Origin: Adenophora triphylla var. japonica
Lineage: Eukaryota; Streptophyta; Magnoliopsida; Asterales; Campanulaceae
Assembly (NCBI GenBank): GCA_022495995.1
Contig: JAFEMH010007460.1
Coordinates: 24,808-88,807, forward strand
Direction of reading: 5' to 3'
DNA: 64,000 nt
The notes below the pieces were generated by a model. It was not told where the DNA came from. It was given only the letters and a program-made list of their open reading frames with translations, and searched no databases. This document shows, one piece after another, positions 33,088-45,294 of the stretch (position 1 is its first letter; the number at the start of each line of letters is the position of its first letter). The position numbers and the translations under genes are program-made.

Positions 33088-34795
33088 TGTGAATGTGTGC
33101 CCAAATTTTTATGTTTGTTGGATTCACGCGAGTTTGAAGACATCCGGTTTAATTTGAAAAACGGAGTCGCCACGCCATTTTGATTACCTCAAAACTTTGA
33201 AAAAAGGTTTTATGGGTTCGGAGGTTAAGTTACCCCTTGGGAAGAACGGATCATCGTTCACCCAAGGTGCCTTGCCGGAGCAAGTCTCCCAAGATCCCAT
33301 TAATCGTGCTTGCTTGCGTGCTTTCTTGTGTGCATGTGTTTGAAAATAAGGAGGGAATGTCCCAAGTCGTCTTCCGGACGTACAAACCATTTGTTGGTTG
33401 TCGCTCGGGATTTCTTGGATTTTATGTATTCGGGATTATGATCCCGTCCTCATCTTGGACTTGTGATCATCGCATTTTTGGACCTTGGGACTTGCGTGAT
33501 CGAGAGAATGACTCTCTTTATAGTCAAAGATGAGGTTCTTTAGAAAAGGAGGGTCCTTAGCCCATCAATCCTACACTTTAAGATGGTCGAGCTCATATAG
33601 ATGCTTCATACTCATCTTAAGTGATAATCGGAGATATAGGGTTCAAAGGTGTCCCTTTCTAAAGAGATTATGAAACCTTTATGGAAGGAACGATGTAAAG
33701 ATAGGATCTTTTACACCGGTCCGTTCCGAGGTTACTAATGGGGGAATGGGGGAATGCATGTAAAAATGACATTTTTAATGAAAAGATGACATTTTTGAGT
33801 TGCAAAGGATGCATTTGGTTTAAAGAAATGATCTTTATTGCAAAGGATGCATAAAGACACAATTTTTATGCAAATGATGCATTTTTATGAAGAAATTGGA
33901 ATTTAATATGAAAAGGATGCATAAAGATTGCATTTTGAAAAGCATAGGATGCTAGTTTATGGTAAAGACATGATCTTTAAAGCAAATGATGCTCGGAAAA
34001 GGGATTTTGAATGCAAAGGATGCATTTTGATTGGAAAGATTTGATTTTTATATGCAAAGGATGCATAAAGATGAAATTTTTATGGAAAAATGGGGTTTTA
34101 GGTGCAAAGGATGCATCTTCATGGATAAAAACTACATTTTTAATGGCAAATGATGCCTAATGCATGCAAAGGGGAAGGGGGAATATAAAGATATGATCTT
34201 TAATCTACCAAGTCCCAAGCAAGATAAAAGCAATGCAATGAGCAATTATAGAGCAATTAAGAAGCAAGGTTAGGGCGTGCGAGGTTACCAATGGCTTCCT
34301 TTTCTTCTTTGGATGAAGCTAGGAGGAGAGGATTGATCTTGAACCTTCAAGGAGGAGGGAGATAACTTCTTGAGCTTCTTCTTCACCTTCTTGAACTTCC
34401 AGCTGCTCTTGGGAGGTTTCTTCACGTATTATGAGTATTTGTGGGTGATTTTGTTCATGATCAAAATGGGTAGAGGAGGGCTCTATTTATAGGCAGTCTG
34501 GAAATTGCCAATGAAGCCGTGCGGCTAGGGACCTCGAGCTAATGCAGCCGTGCGGCATTATCCCTTGTGACTCAACATTTCTAGAACCATGCAAGGTGGC
34601 AATATCTAGAAGCCTCCTCCCAATTAAGAAAAACGTGTTTCTTAATTGGGAAGGCTCCCTTTCAGCCTTTAATCAATTTGGAACAGTTCCGGAATATTTC
34701 CGGAACACTAGGAAGGTCCGGGGAATTACCGGGAAACTTACCGAAATTGCCGGGAAATTTAACCGGAAGGCATGAGCCAGATTTGGGTACTTACA
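33088..34795 (-). repeat. 5' LTR of F
   Basis: Direct repeat of 18834-20543. The TATA box TATAAATAG is at 34491-34483, with palindromes AGCCGTGCGGCT (34515-34526) and GCCGTGCGGC (34547-34556) 24-65 bp upstream of it. Confidence 0.93.
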
Positions 34796-34800
34796 CTTAG

Positions 34801-36393
34801 GAATAACAAAAAAGCCTAGGACCTCGCTGGAATGTGTCATTTCCAAGAAAGAAGGGAATATTGACCAAGGGAGAATAGCCAAAACAACTTTCTACAAAAA
34901 ACAGGCACGCTGCTGATCCCATCCGCGCGGATGAGATTGTAGCCACAAACTCATCCACGAGGATGAGATTGTACCCTGGCCAACCTATAAATACAGCCCT
35001 TCCCCCTCAGTTTCATGAGGCCAAAAAATCCCATTTCCTACTATTAATCTGCCAAAATTTATGCTCCAAACAACCTTAAACACTCTCACCACTCAAATCC
35101 AACACCAAGTTCAACACCAAATCCTTCCTAAATCTTGAAATCACTCAAACCCTAAACACCAACCCAAGAAACATTGGTAAAAACCTCATTCCCTTACTTA
35201 AACCTCCTTTATTCATACATACATTTCATATATAAATGATGTAGTATTGTTGGTTTACTTGTTGATCACCTCCCTTCCCCTTTTGTCCCAAGGATCCAAG
35301 AGGATCTCCGTAGAGTTCATCTCCATAGATGATTCTCTAGAAGTGGTCCATATTTTTACCTCCCATGTCTCTTTACATTACTAATTGTTACTTGCTCTTT
35401 TGACCTAAAATGTGGTCATCTTGGCGTTCATCTCCATATATGATCACTTCAAATGGTCCATAGTCATTACTTCCTTGCAAATGTCCCCCCTTAGTCTAAG
35501 ATATTCACCTTGGAACCATTTCCATGAATGAACATCCTTAAGACTTACATATTTAGGTCACACAAGATGTAGGAGATACACTTGAGTATAGATCTCAAGG
35601 ATGGTCCTTCTTGTGACCACCTTAGAGATCTTCCTCTAAAATTGATACATCTTGACCTAATTTTATTGTTAATTTACTTTTCATGTCAAAATCTCCCTTT
35701 CCCTTGCAAATGACATGTTTTAAAGTCCTAATGTACCCCCGGGATGGCTTGATTAAGTGGATTCATCACTAATGACCACTAATCAAAGTCTAGGGAAATA
35801 GAGGACAAACATGGATGCCAAAAAAGTCAAATGTCCTTTGTTTTCTATTTTTCCAATTACAATTTCCAGTTAAGTCCTGTAAATCCAGTTAAGTTTCTGG
35901 AAATTACAGTGACTGATTAGGAAACTGTAAAATATTGAGACTGCAGCCCTATCCACGCAGATGATATTGCACTGCAAACTCATCAACGCGGATGACATTG
36001 TTATCTGCAAACAATTTCAAGTTTCTGTTGTTTTCCAGTTTAGTCACTATTTTTAAATTGTTTTCCAGTCCAGTCCCTCAGATCCCATTTATTTCCAGTA
36101 AATCCTTTTAAGTCAAATCCTTTTTTTAAACACACACACAAAAGTTTCGAGTAAGGAAGACTCATCATACAAGGCATTCCGGGTGAACGTCAAACGTTCT
36201 TCCCGCAGTGTAACGTGACCTCCGGACTTATTTCTCTAATTTTGGGCATTTTTCAAAGTTTTGGCCTCTAAACTAAAAACGGCTTGGCGAATCCGTTGAT
36301 TTTTCAAAGTCCGATAAAGATTAATCGAATCCAAAAAATCTTTTCAAACTTTTCCCAAAGGTTTTGTTGGGCGCCAAGAAATCGGGTACATCA
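34801..36393 (+). repeat. 3' LTR next to E, right part
   Basis: Continues the LTR begun at 18718 after the F insertion. It holds CATCCGCGCGGATG (34920-34933, perfect palindrome) and TCATCCACGAGGATGA (34951-34966) just before TATAAATA (34986-34993), and weaker copies of the motif at 35951-35994. Near the end, GTGTAACGTGACCTCCG and AAAACGGCTTGGCGA parallel GAGTAACCTGACCTCCG and AAAACGGCATGGCGA of the E 5' LTR, so the two LTRs are distant relatives. The end is placed at GGGTACATCA (36393), where copia sequence resumes. Confidence 0.65.
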
Positions 36394-38640
36394 CACCAAC
36401 CTTTTAGCAGTTATCAGAAGATCAAACACCAGTTAAAACACACACATTTTTATTATCAAATACTTCACATCTGGACTTGTCAAATTTAACAAATAAGTCA
36501 TCATCACAAAGTTGACTTATTCTTATCAGATTTGTCTTGAGTCCATCAACATGCATGACATTATGTAACTTAGGCAAACCTGATACATTCAACGTAACTT
36601 TGCCAATGATTTTACCTTGAGCTCCTCCACCAAAAGTTGACTTTCCCACCTTTGAATGGTGTGTAGTCGTTGAAGTTTTCACGTGCCCCAGTCATATGGC
36701 GAGAGCAGCCACTGTCAAAATATCAGGACCCTTCAACACAACTCTTAAGAGAGGTGAATACCACCTGACAATTCATGGTTTCCTTTCTTACCCAAACAGT
36801 TCTTGTTCCTGCCTTGGGCTGTTTGTAGTTGTGTGTTCTGTTGTCCACACAAATGTCTGCCCAAGTGTCGATTCATATTTTCAAAACCAAGTTCATGTTT
36901 CAATCTGTTACAATAAGGTTGAATATAACCTGTAGCAAAACAATGATGACATATATACCTCTTTTTCCTATATTTTCTGCTTACAACAACAGTTTCAGGC
37001 TTAACAGAGGAGATATTTTTCATTTTTGAACTTTTGAAGTGTTTTCTCCTTCTTTCACAAAGACGGTATCTCCATAGCCAATTCCTAATTTTCATTGGTT
37101 TCCCATTCTCAAAACCTCTTCCAACTTAGCTTTACCTTTGTTCAGCTTTGTTAGAGTTTTTGTTTCTTTATCAAGATTTGTTTTATATTTTTCACATTTC
37201 ATATCTTTCATTGTGAGTAATACTTCTAACTTGGCTATGGAGTCCTTCTGAGAATCACTTTCTTTTGACAGACTTTCAACTTTAGATTTTAGTTTGATAT
37301 TTTCTGCAGTTAGTTTCTTATTTACCTGTTTGAATACATTGAGTTGCTCCATGCGCTTGGTCCATTCAGTGTGGAGTTCAATATAGGTATTGTGCAAGTC
37401 CTTATAGGTAGCATACTCTTCTTCTGCTGGATCATTGCCAGTTTCACCTGCAGTTGAAGAATTCAAGCAGGTATATACACTATTCTCAGTTGTGTAGTCA
37501 GTTGTGTGATAAGTTGTGCGATCAGAGTATTGCACATTTTCCACATCTGAATCACTATCAGACAATGTGATCTGAAATGGATGCCATATAGACATATTTG
37601 CATTCTGTTCATCATCATCAGAATAACTAAAAGTCATTGAGAAACTCATTACTCGCTTTTTAAGAGTGTTGGCACACTCATTAGCATAATGTCCATAACC
37701 TTTACAAGCCTTGCATTGAATTGAATCAATAGATATTTTTCCTTCAGATGTATGTTTCTTTGCGACATTGTCCTTCTTGGATGATTCAATCATGGAAGGA
37801 GTAGAGGGTGCCGAATTAGGAAACTTAGTAAACCGTTTCTTTTTCAACATACTGTTGAATTTTTGAGTAATCATGGCACACTCATCATCTTCCAGGTTTG
37901 ACTCATCAATATCCTTGAACAGTTGAACTAGATCCTAAGATACTTTGAGAGCACTTGCAAGATCAATTGAATTTGCTTTGATTGACTCTTGTAACCCAAG
38001 GTTTAATTCAGAGCTAGTTAAAATTCCTAAGACTTCATCAAGTCCGACAGTTTGGACGTCTTGGGTTTCTTCAATAATAGAAATCTATATGTTAAACTTT
38101 TCAGGGAGAGTTCTTTGTACTTTACTCACAAGTCTTGCGTTGATATAGATTCACACAAGGCAAATGACTCATTTGAGATATCCTAGATTTTGGTAGAGTA
38201 TTCTTTTATAGTTTCACTTTCTCCCATCCTTAAAGTTTCAAATTTAGTTATTAAAGTCCTTAGCTTAGTTTGCTTTACACTTGTCGGACCTTCACAATAA
38301 AGTTGGAGAATATCCCAAGCAACTTTGGCAACAGTTTGATATGGAAATAATCTAAAAATATGATGATCACATGGTCAGAGATTCCTCCCATGGCCTTGGC
38401 ATTAAAGTTTGCTAACATAATTTCCTCAGTGTTCCAAGTTTCTATGGGCTTAGGACCATAAATTTTCTCCTTCTTTTCATCACCTCCAGAAGTAGATGGG
38501 GAAATTTCAATCATGGGAGCAGTGTAGCCACACATAAGACTAATCCAAGCACGATAATCAAGATACTTAATATGGATAATCATTTTGGTCTTCCAAATGA
38601 TATAGTCTGAACCATTTAGGTAGACGGTTTGTTATGATAT
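36394..38640 (-). pseudogene. gag-pol: gag-protease of Ty1/copia remnant H
   Basis: On the - strand: gag N-terminus (38583-38275, ..IKYLDYRAWISLMCG..), a decayed middle, then 37874-37092 with a zinc knuckle CKACKGYGHYANEC near residue 55 and a Lys/Ser-rich, coiled-coil-like tail. The protease motif DSGCSRHMTG has its D-S-G codons at 36717-36709, and a GAG-pre-integrase-like strand region follows (HNVMHVDGLKTNLIRISQLC). It ends at 36394 where the LTR next to E begins; integrase and RT are absent. Multiple frame changes. Confidence 0.8.
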
Positions 38641-38696
38641 GATGACAGCCCATAATGTCTACTTTCAAGGATCGATATCAGTTGAGTCAAGAGAAG

Positions 38697-38708
38697 GCAC
38701 TGATACGA
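38697..38708 (-). other. Probable primer-binding site of H
   Basis: The - strand reads CGTATCAGTGCC, a variant of the initiator-Met tRNA site TGGTATCAGAGCC used by most plant copia elements, three bases from the LTR edge. Confidence 0.55.
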
Positions 38709-38710
38709 AT

Positions 38711-39371
38711 TGAAAAAATTGTAGCTAGGACTGTGAACACTTATGGGGTGACTTGTGCATACAGTTGTTCAAACAATTGTCAGCACAACTGTCTAAACAA
38801 CTTTGACAATAAAATAAATCACACAAACCGAATGAAATTCCACGAAATAATAAACACTTCTGCAATAACTTCTTGATGTAAACCTATTCATAAAACTACA
38901 ACCTTGTTTGAGAACAAGTTGCAAAGTAAACGCATACAATGAAAAGAAAACTATCTTACGAATAGATCAAAAGATGTTATAATCTAAGAACAATCAAACA
39001 CGGAAAACAATCTTGATTTATCAAGGTATGAACTTCAAGATACAAAGAAACCAATCAAGGAATTCTCTATGCTCTGTATCTCTCTGAAAATCCGTAGTCA
39101 ATAATGAGAGGGGCGCCCTCTTTATATAGGGAGAATAATCATTATTCAACAAGTACTCGTTCAATCTCTTACTTATTTAAAATGATTTTTCTTTTCTTAT
39201 CAATACAAGAGTCATTCCCTTACTTGAGTAATATACCTAATAAAATACAAAACATATCTAAACACAATAGTTAGCCGTTAGTCAACTAATTCTATATTTA
39301 AAAAATATTTCCTAATCTATTTATATAATATATACAAATTAATTTAGACATCAGAATCAAAAATATTAACA
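38711..39371 (-). repeat. 5' LTR of copia remnant H
   Basis: The - strand runs TGTTAATATTTTTGATTCTG .. TTTTTTCA with a TATA box (CCCTATATAAAGAG) near 39129-39117. The inner edge is set by the adjacent primer site; the outer edge is inferred from the TG. No CpG palindromes are seen upstream of its TATA, unlike the other LTRs here. Confidence 0.6.
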
Positions 39372-39997
39372 AAAGATATAAGAGTATTTTCATACTATTT
39401 CAAAGCTCATTAAATCGATTGAATGACCCGAGCCTTCCAGGCCGCTGGACAATACACACCTAAAAATACAAAACCCTAAACATTTAGGTTTAAGCGAATT
39501 AAACTCAAAATTTCCAATAATTCGGGATTTTAGGGCCGTATACAAAACTAATTTTAATGATGCAAAAAAAATCACTTTTTACATAAAGACATTATTTAAA
39601 TCAACCACCTTTATAAGAAAAAAAATTATTTGTATAAAATACTGAAACTAATGACACTTAAAAATACTCCTTTTTTTCTTTCGGATAGGGACTGTTCCTG
39701 CTAACTAACTATTATGTGTTGCAAAGAGTAGTCTAGAACTTGCCTATGTCACTTGCCTCTTTCTTTATACGGCTGAGATCAATATCTTAATTGTCACTCA
39801 ATTAGAAAATTATTTCATCCATCGAGCAAGAAAAATGAGTCAGGTGGTCAAATAGGCAGTGCACACAACCAAAACACAAGAGCAAAGAGCAGGGCCGAAT
39901 CATATATAATCTCTTCACTCTTCATAACATGATTCACTTCAAATACTCACCGACCCCCATAGCCACTTACCCTACACTTTCCTCTACTACTCGCACA
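39372..39997. other. Unassigned sequence, left flank of B
   Basis: No confident coding content. The last 70 bp may belong to copia remnant I, which resumes right of B. GCACA at 39993-39997 is one copy of B's target duplication. Confidence 0.4.
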
Positions 39998-40746
39998 TGC
40001 TGGGGATATTGGGTTTCAGTTTGGATGATAATGATGGATATATGATTGAATCGTGTATAATCCACTTTCCGAATAAAGTATTTCGACACTTATTGCCTGG
40101 GTTACACGAAATCTTTATTGGGATAAGACAATCACGCAGTCTGTTTCTAGGCAAAGAAGACAAATCTTAAAGTTGAGAATTGTGTTGTGTTTTTTCGTTG
40201 TTGTTCTTGTATTCTAGTATAATACAAAAGAGATCAAACACTGTTTTTTTATAAACAGATGAGAAGGTATCAGTTAAGGTTCCAATAGTCATGATTTTAG
40301 CCAACCATTGTGTCCTTTAAGTTTAAAATAACACCTGTTCAGGAACTACTCGGCCGAGTCATGTGCCTTGCTCGGCCGAGCAAGGATGTCCAGAAACTTT
40401 TGACCAACTACTTGATCGTGTCATGAGCCTTGCTCGGCCGAGTCCTTAGATCTGCTCGACCGAGCAAGGCATATTCCTCGGTCGAGCATGACTGTCCAGA
40501 AACTTTGACAATCTGCTATGCTATGCTTGGGCGAGTCAATCACTATGCTCGGCCGAGCATATCAGCAAAGTCAAAATCGCTGCCCCTTAACCCCTACTTC
40601 TTTATCGTGGTTGAAAACGTATTAGCTCAAACGAGTGTGTACTCCACACTTTCCCTTACTCGTATTCGAGTCTAATATGAAATCACATTGATCTCTAGTA
40701 AATCATCATTAAAATAAAATAGCCGATGACACTAAAATCACCAACA
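39998..40746 (-). repeat. 3' LTR of B
   Basis: Direct repeat of 45295-46040 with several partly decayed CTCGGCCGAG motifs between about 40350 and 40560. Confidence 0.9.
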
Positions 40747-40758
40747 AATCCCCTCCAT
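40747..40758 (-). other. Polypurine tract of B
   Basis: The - strand reads ATGGAGGGGATT immediately before the LTR start TGTTGGTG, confirming the direction. Confidence 0.8.
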
Positions 40759-41278
40759 TTTAGTGTAATCCTTTGATTTTCGAAACTTATAAGTAACGAA
40801 TCAAACGAATGCATAAATGAAAATGTCTTGCGATTGAATTTCCATCTTAGTATAGTACACATTTCAAATATTCGAGAATCGGGGTGTCCCAACGATTGAA
40901 CCCATCAACTCATATGAATACCTGAAGATACTATACACATAAGTTTCGTACAATAATCTATTGTTTAATCCTGACACTATTACAAGCCATGTGTCCATAT
41001 CCAATAATGAACATATAGGAAGCCAAGTCCTAGCATCTTGAAGCGGCAAAACTTCATGTCCATATGGGTAGTTCCTTTAATCTTGCACCTGCATTTGCAA
41101 TTTTTCAAAGGAACTATTAAGAAGATATTCTTCAACCTAACCATCACTTACAGGTCTGAACACATATCTTGAGAAATATAATAACATGTGTTCCAATCTC
41201 CAACTGTGATCTTTCCACATTGAATTCAGGCTTCTAACGTTGTATTAGAAGGGAATTGGGTATCTCACAATTAGAGGA
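40759..41278 (-). other. 3' non-coding region of B
   Basis: Lies between the RNase H end and the polypurine tract; no frame of note. Confidence 0.5.
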
Positions 41279-42589
41279 TTAAATGGACTTTAATCCCATC
41301 CCTATTGCTGACTTATTTACTAAGTCTCTAGCTAACCCCTTCGTCAAGTGGTCAGCTAAATTTTGTTGAGACCGAACAAACTCAACTAAAATCACACCAT
41401 TCATGATCAATTCACGAATCATACTATGTCTGACACCTAAGTGTCTAGACTTGCCATTATAAATCTGACTATAAGACCTAGCCAACGTGGCTGCACTATT
41501 ACAATGGATAGAGATAGGTGATATCGGTTTTGGCCATAATGAAATCTCATATATCAAGTTTCGAAGCCATTCTGCTTCTTTTCCAGCTGCAGCCAATGCT
41601 ACGAACGCAGATTCCATTGTAGAATGTGTAATACATGTCTGCTTTTTGGAAGCCCAAGAAATGGCACCTCCTCCAAGTAAGAACACCCAACCACTAGTAG
41701 AAGATGAATCTTCTTGGTTAATCCAAGTAGCATCTGTGTAAACTTCTAATATAGAAGGATGTCCATAATAACACAAGCCATAATCTATAGTACCTTGTAA
41801 GTACTTGAATACCCTTGTTATTACATGCCAATGCTGTCTACTAGGATTACTAGTGAACCTGCTCAATTTTCCAACTGCATAAGCAATATCAGGTCGAGTG
41901 CCCGTCATAGCATACATCAAACTGCCAATGGCACTTGAGTATTCGAGCTGTGATACAGGTTTACCAGTTTTTGACACAAATTTTTCAGTTGGATCCATGG
42001 GAGTACTAACTTTAGAACAATCATCACAATTAAACCTTTTGAGAATTTTCTCAATATAATGAGATTGTGTAATTGCAATTCCCTTATTCATCCGTTTAAT
42101 CTTTATCCCAAGAATTACGTCGGCTTCTCCCATGTCCTTCATAGAGAACTTTGATGACAAAAACTTCTTACTTTTATCAACTACATTTTGGTCTGTGCCA
42201 AAAATCAACATCTCATCTACATATAGGCAGATGATTACACCTTTGTCGGATTCATCAAATCTGATATATACACATTTGTCTAACTGATTTAATACAAAAC
42301 CATTCGACAAAACAACCTCATCAAATATTTGATGCCATTGTTTAGGTGCTTGCTTCAGCCCATACAATGACTTAATTAACTTACATACCTTATGCTCATT
42401 ACCTGGAATAACAAATCCTTCATGTTGTTTCATATACACTTATTCTTCCAAATCACCATTTAAAAATGTTGTTTTAACATCCATTTGATGGATCAATAGA
42501 TTCTGAATAGCTGCCAAAGCTATTAGTAATCTAGTAGTAGTGATACGAGTAACTGGTGCATAGGTATCGAAGTAATCGATTCCTTCCTT
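41279..42589 (-). pseudogene. pol: RT and RNase H of copia B
   Basis: On the - strand the RT start carries FDTYAPVTRITTTRLLIALA, then after an in-frame TAA (near 42440) [27 protein letters not shown] and the catalytic [11 protein letters not shown] (Y-V-D-E rather than Y-V-D-D). RNase H follows with [39 protein letters not shown] and the [12 protein letters not shown] tail. A second TAA lies where this part joins the upstream frame near 42590. The Y-V-D-E change alone would probably disable polymerisation. Confidence 0.9.
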
Positions 42590-44227
42590 TTATCTATAGC
42601 CTTGGATTACCAATCGAGCTTTAAACTTATCAATTGTTTCATCGACTTTCATCTTCTTTTTGAAGATCCATTTGCACCCTAAAGGTTTACAGCCTGGTGG
42701 TAAATCAGACAAGACCCATGTATTATTTTCCATAATAGAACTAATCTCATCATCAATTGGTTCTTTCCAAAAACCAGCATCTCGAAATTTTATTGCTTCA
42801 TCATAGGTTCTTGGATCCTCCTCTATATTATAACAGTAAGAGTATTGAGATTCAATTTGATCTCTTGATCCCATAACTAAATATATTTGAAAATTAGAAC
42901 CATGTGATTTAGCTTTTCTTGCTCTTTTACTTTTACGAGGTTCGGGTGTCTCACTTGGTACATCAATTGAATGATCATCCATTTGAGATTCAGCCGAAAT
43001 TGGTATAATATCCTTTGGTCTAGGTATTGAAGAGAAACGATTCTCATCAAAGATTGCATCTCTCGATTCTATAATTGTGTTAATAGAAATGAAATCATTA
43101 GGTTCTATAACATAAAACCTATATGCCTTGGAATGCTCAGCATATCCAACAAAGATGCAGTCAATACCTTTTTCTCCCAACTTTTTTCTTTTAGGGTCCG
43201 GAAGTCTAACCACGGCCCTACACCCCCAAACTCGCAAAAATGTCAAGTTGGGTCGTTTCTTATACCAAAGTTCATATGGGGTAATTTTGTTCCTTTTATT
43301 AGGAACCCTATTCAATAAATGGCAAGCCGTTAACATGGCTTCTCCCCAAAACCCGTCACTCAAGCCTGAGTAAGATAACATGGTATTAACCATTTCTTCA
43401 AGAGTTCTATTTTTTCGTTCAGCCACACCATTTTGTTGTGGTACATAAGGAGCCGTAGTTTCATAAATTATCCCTACGATTTGGAAATATTTAAATCATT
43501 ATATTCACCACCTCTATCCATGCGTAAGGTTTTAATCAAGCCATTTTGTTGAAGTTCAACTTCTGTTTTATAAATTTTAAATTTATCTAGGGCTTCATCT
43601 TTTTGCATGCAGCAAGAAAATATAGCAAAACCTAGAGGCATCATCTATAAAAGTGACAATATATTTTTTATTGCCTAAAGATGGAGTTGCATGAAAATCA
43701 CATATATCACTATGTATTAATTCAAGTTTTACAGATTTCCTTATAATACTTTTAAAATGTTTTCTAGTGATTTTTGTCAACATGCAAGTACTATATTTTC
43801 CAATATTTTTATCAATAGAAGGAATTAAACCATCTTTGGACATTTCAAGCATTCTTTTATAGTGCACATGTCCTAAACGAGCATGCCATAATGAAGAATT
43901 GATAACAACAGGAGAAGTCATATAAACAGAACTAGAATCAACAGGAATTTTATTCAAATTCAGCATAAACATCCCATTATTATAATAACCAAATCTTACA
44001 AAAACACCAGACTTCGATAAGATATACTTATCAGATTCATACACTTGTTTGTATCCACACTTGTTTAATACAGGACCTGAAATCAAATTCTTACGAAGTT
44101 TTGGTACATAAAATACATTAAACAAAGAAATAGTTTTTCCTGAACTGAATTCCAACATCACACTTCCTTTTCCTTGAAAAGGAGCGGAATGGTCATCACC
44201 CATGTAGAGGACAGATTCGTCTTCCAT
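42590..44227 (-). pseudogene. pol: Pre-integrase and integrase of copia B
   Basis: 44227-43595 holds the GAG-pre-integrase and zinc-binding part (LWHARLGHVHYKRM .. YSTCMLTKITRKHF; the first Cys of the usual C..C pair appears as Tyr) and the first core Asp (HSDICDF). Frame changes near 43600 and 43480 precede 43426-42590, which resumes with NGVAERKNRTLEEMVNTML, the catalytic-Glu region, then the C-terminal TPYELWYKKRPNLTFLRVWG block and the linker to RT. Confidence 0.88.
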
Positions 44228-44245
44228 TGGTTCATATGTCTTAAA

Positions 44246-44611
44246 CTAACAACGATCTTTACAAACATGAGTTGTGGCACCGAAATCAATCCACCATGCA
44301 ATTACATCATCCTGCACATAAAATGCTTCAGAAATTAGTGAAACAGAATTTTTAATAAATCTGTTACAACCATGTACTAAATTCTGACCTTGGTTTTGAG
44401 AATGGTCCTTAGACCCCTTTCCCGAACAACTGGTGCTTGCGCCATCCTTTTTGTTTCCAAAGCGACAATCCTTTTTAAAGTGACCAGTTTTGCCACACTT
44501 CCAACAAGCCAATTTAGGCTTCTTGTTGGGACCAGAACCATTGTCCTTGAAACTACGTTTCTTTCCTTTGTTTTCATTATTATTTTTATTCTTTCCACCC
44601 TCATCAATCAT
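44246..44611 (-). pseudogene. gag-pol: Zinc knuckle and protease start of copia B
   Basis: CWKCGKTGHFKKDC (CX2CX4HX4C) is followed by the protease active-site region WWIDFGATTHVCKDRC, where the expected D-S-G is D-F-G; a stop follows directly. The frame differs from the upstream gag by a slip near 44610. Confidence 0.88.
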
Positions 44612-45240
44612 ATTACCGAGGGTCCAGCAACTTCTTTTCCTTTGCCTTTGTCATTCTCTTGCGCCCTAAGAGATTCCTCTATGCACAAGTGACTACCAAG
44701 TTGAACCAAAGACAGATCGTCTTTACCATGTTTCAAGGTGTGTTTGAAATCCTTCCAGGAGGGAGGCAACTTGTCAATCACACTTGAAACAGATATTGAC
44801 TCATCCATCTTCAGCCCATGTTGTGTAAATTGTCCAAGGATTCTAAGGAGTTCATTGAATTGATCCATGTTAGGCCTTGAATCTACCATCTTGTAATTAT
44901 TGAAATTACTTACAAGGAACTTCTTACTTGAAGCGTCCTCTGCCATGTACTTGGATTCAAGAGAATCCCACAACTCCTTTGCAGATTCCACATTTTGATA
45001 AATATCAAACAGAGATTCAGACATACCGTTTAATATGTGTCCTCTGCAGATGTAGTCATCATTTTCCCACTTCGATCTGCATCTGACTGCTTCCAAATTA
45101 TCATCTTCCAACAATTTTGGAATAGGGGTAGATAGAACATACACAACTTTTAACATTGTCAAAAGAAAGTTCATCTTTTTCTGCCAACGTCTAAAATCTA
45201 GCCCTTCAAATTTGTCCAGCTTCCCAAATTTAGTCGTCAT
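44608..45240 (-). pseudogene. gag: gag of copia B
   Basis: Starting at ATG 45240, 54 bp from the LTR, it reads MTTKFGKLDKFEGLDFRRWQ, SKWENDDYICRGHILNGMSE, AKELWDSLESKYMAED and LPPSWKDFKHTLKHG, the usual copia gag order (DUF4219/UBN2 type). It loses frame just before the zinc knuckle. In-frame codons upstream of this ATG lack another ATG. Confidence 0.88.
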
Positions 45241-45294
45241 CTCCTTCACATTACTTCCTCCAGCTATGATTATCACAAAAATACTTTATTCGTT

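Larger units (their letters stand above)
18834..34795 (-). mobile_element. 16-kb Tat-type Ty3/gypsy element F
   Basis: Bounded by direct repeats with TG..CA ends (18834-20543 and 33088-34795) and by the perfect 5-bp duplication CTTAG (18829-18833, 34796-34800). The primer-binding site beside the right LTR and the polypurine tract beside the left LTR fix the direction as - strand. By eye the LTRs differ at only about a dozen bases plus a short indel in 1.7 kb, so insertion is fairly recent. Contents on the - strand: leader, little recognisable gag, a decayed pol with apparent second RNase H and integrase; then two genes on the opposite (+) strand before the 3' LTR. Confidence 0.92.
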
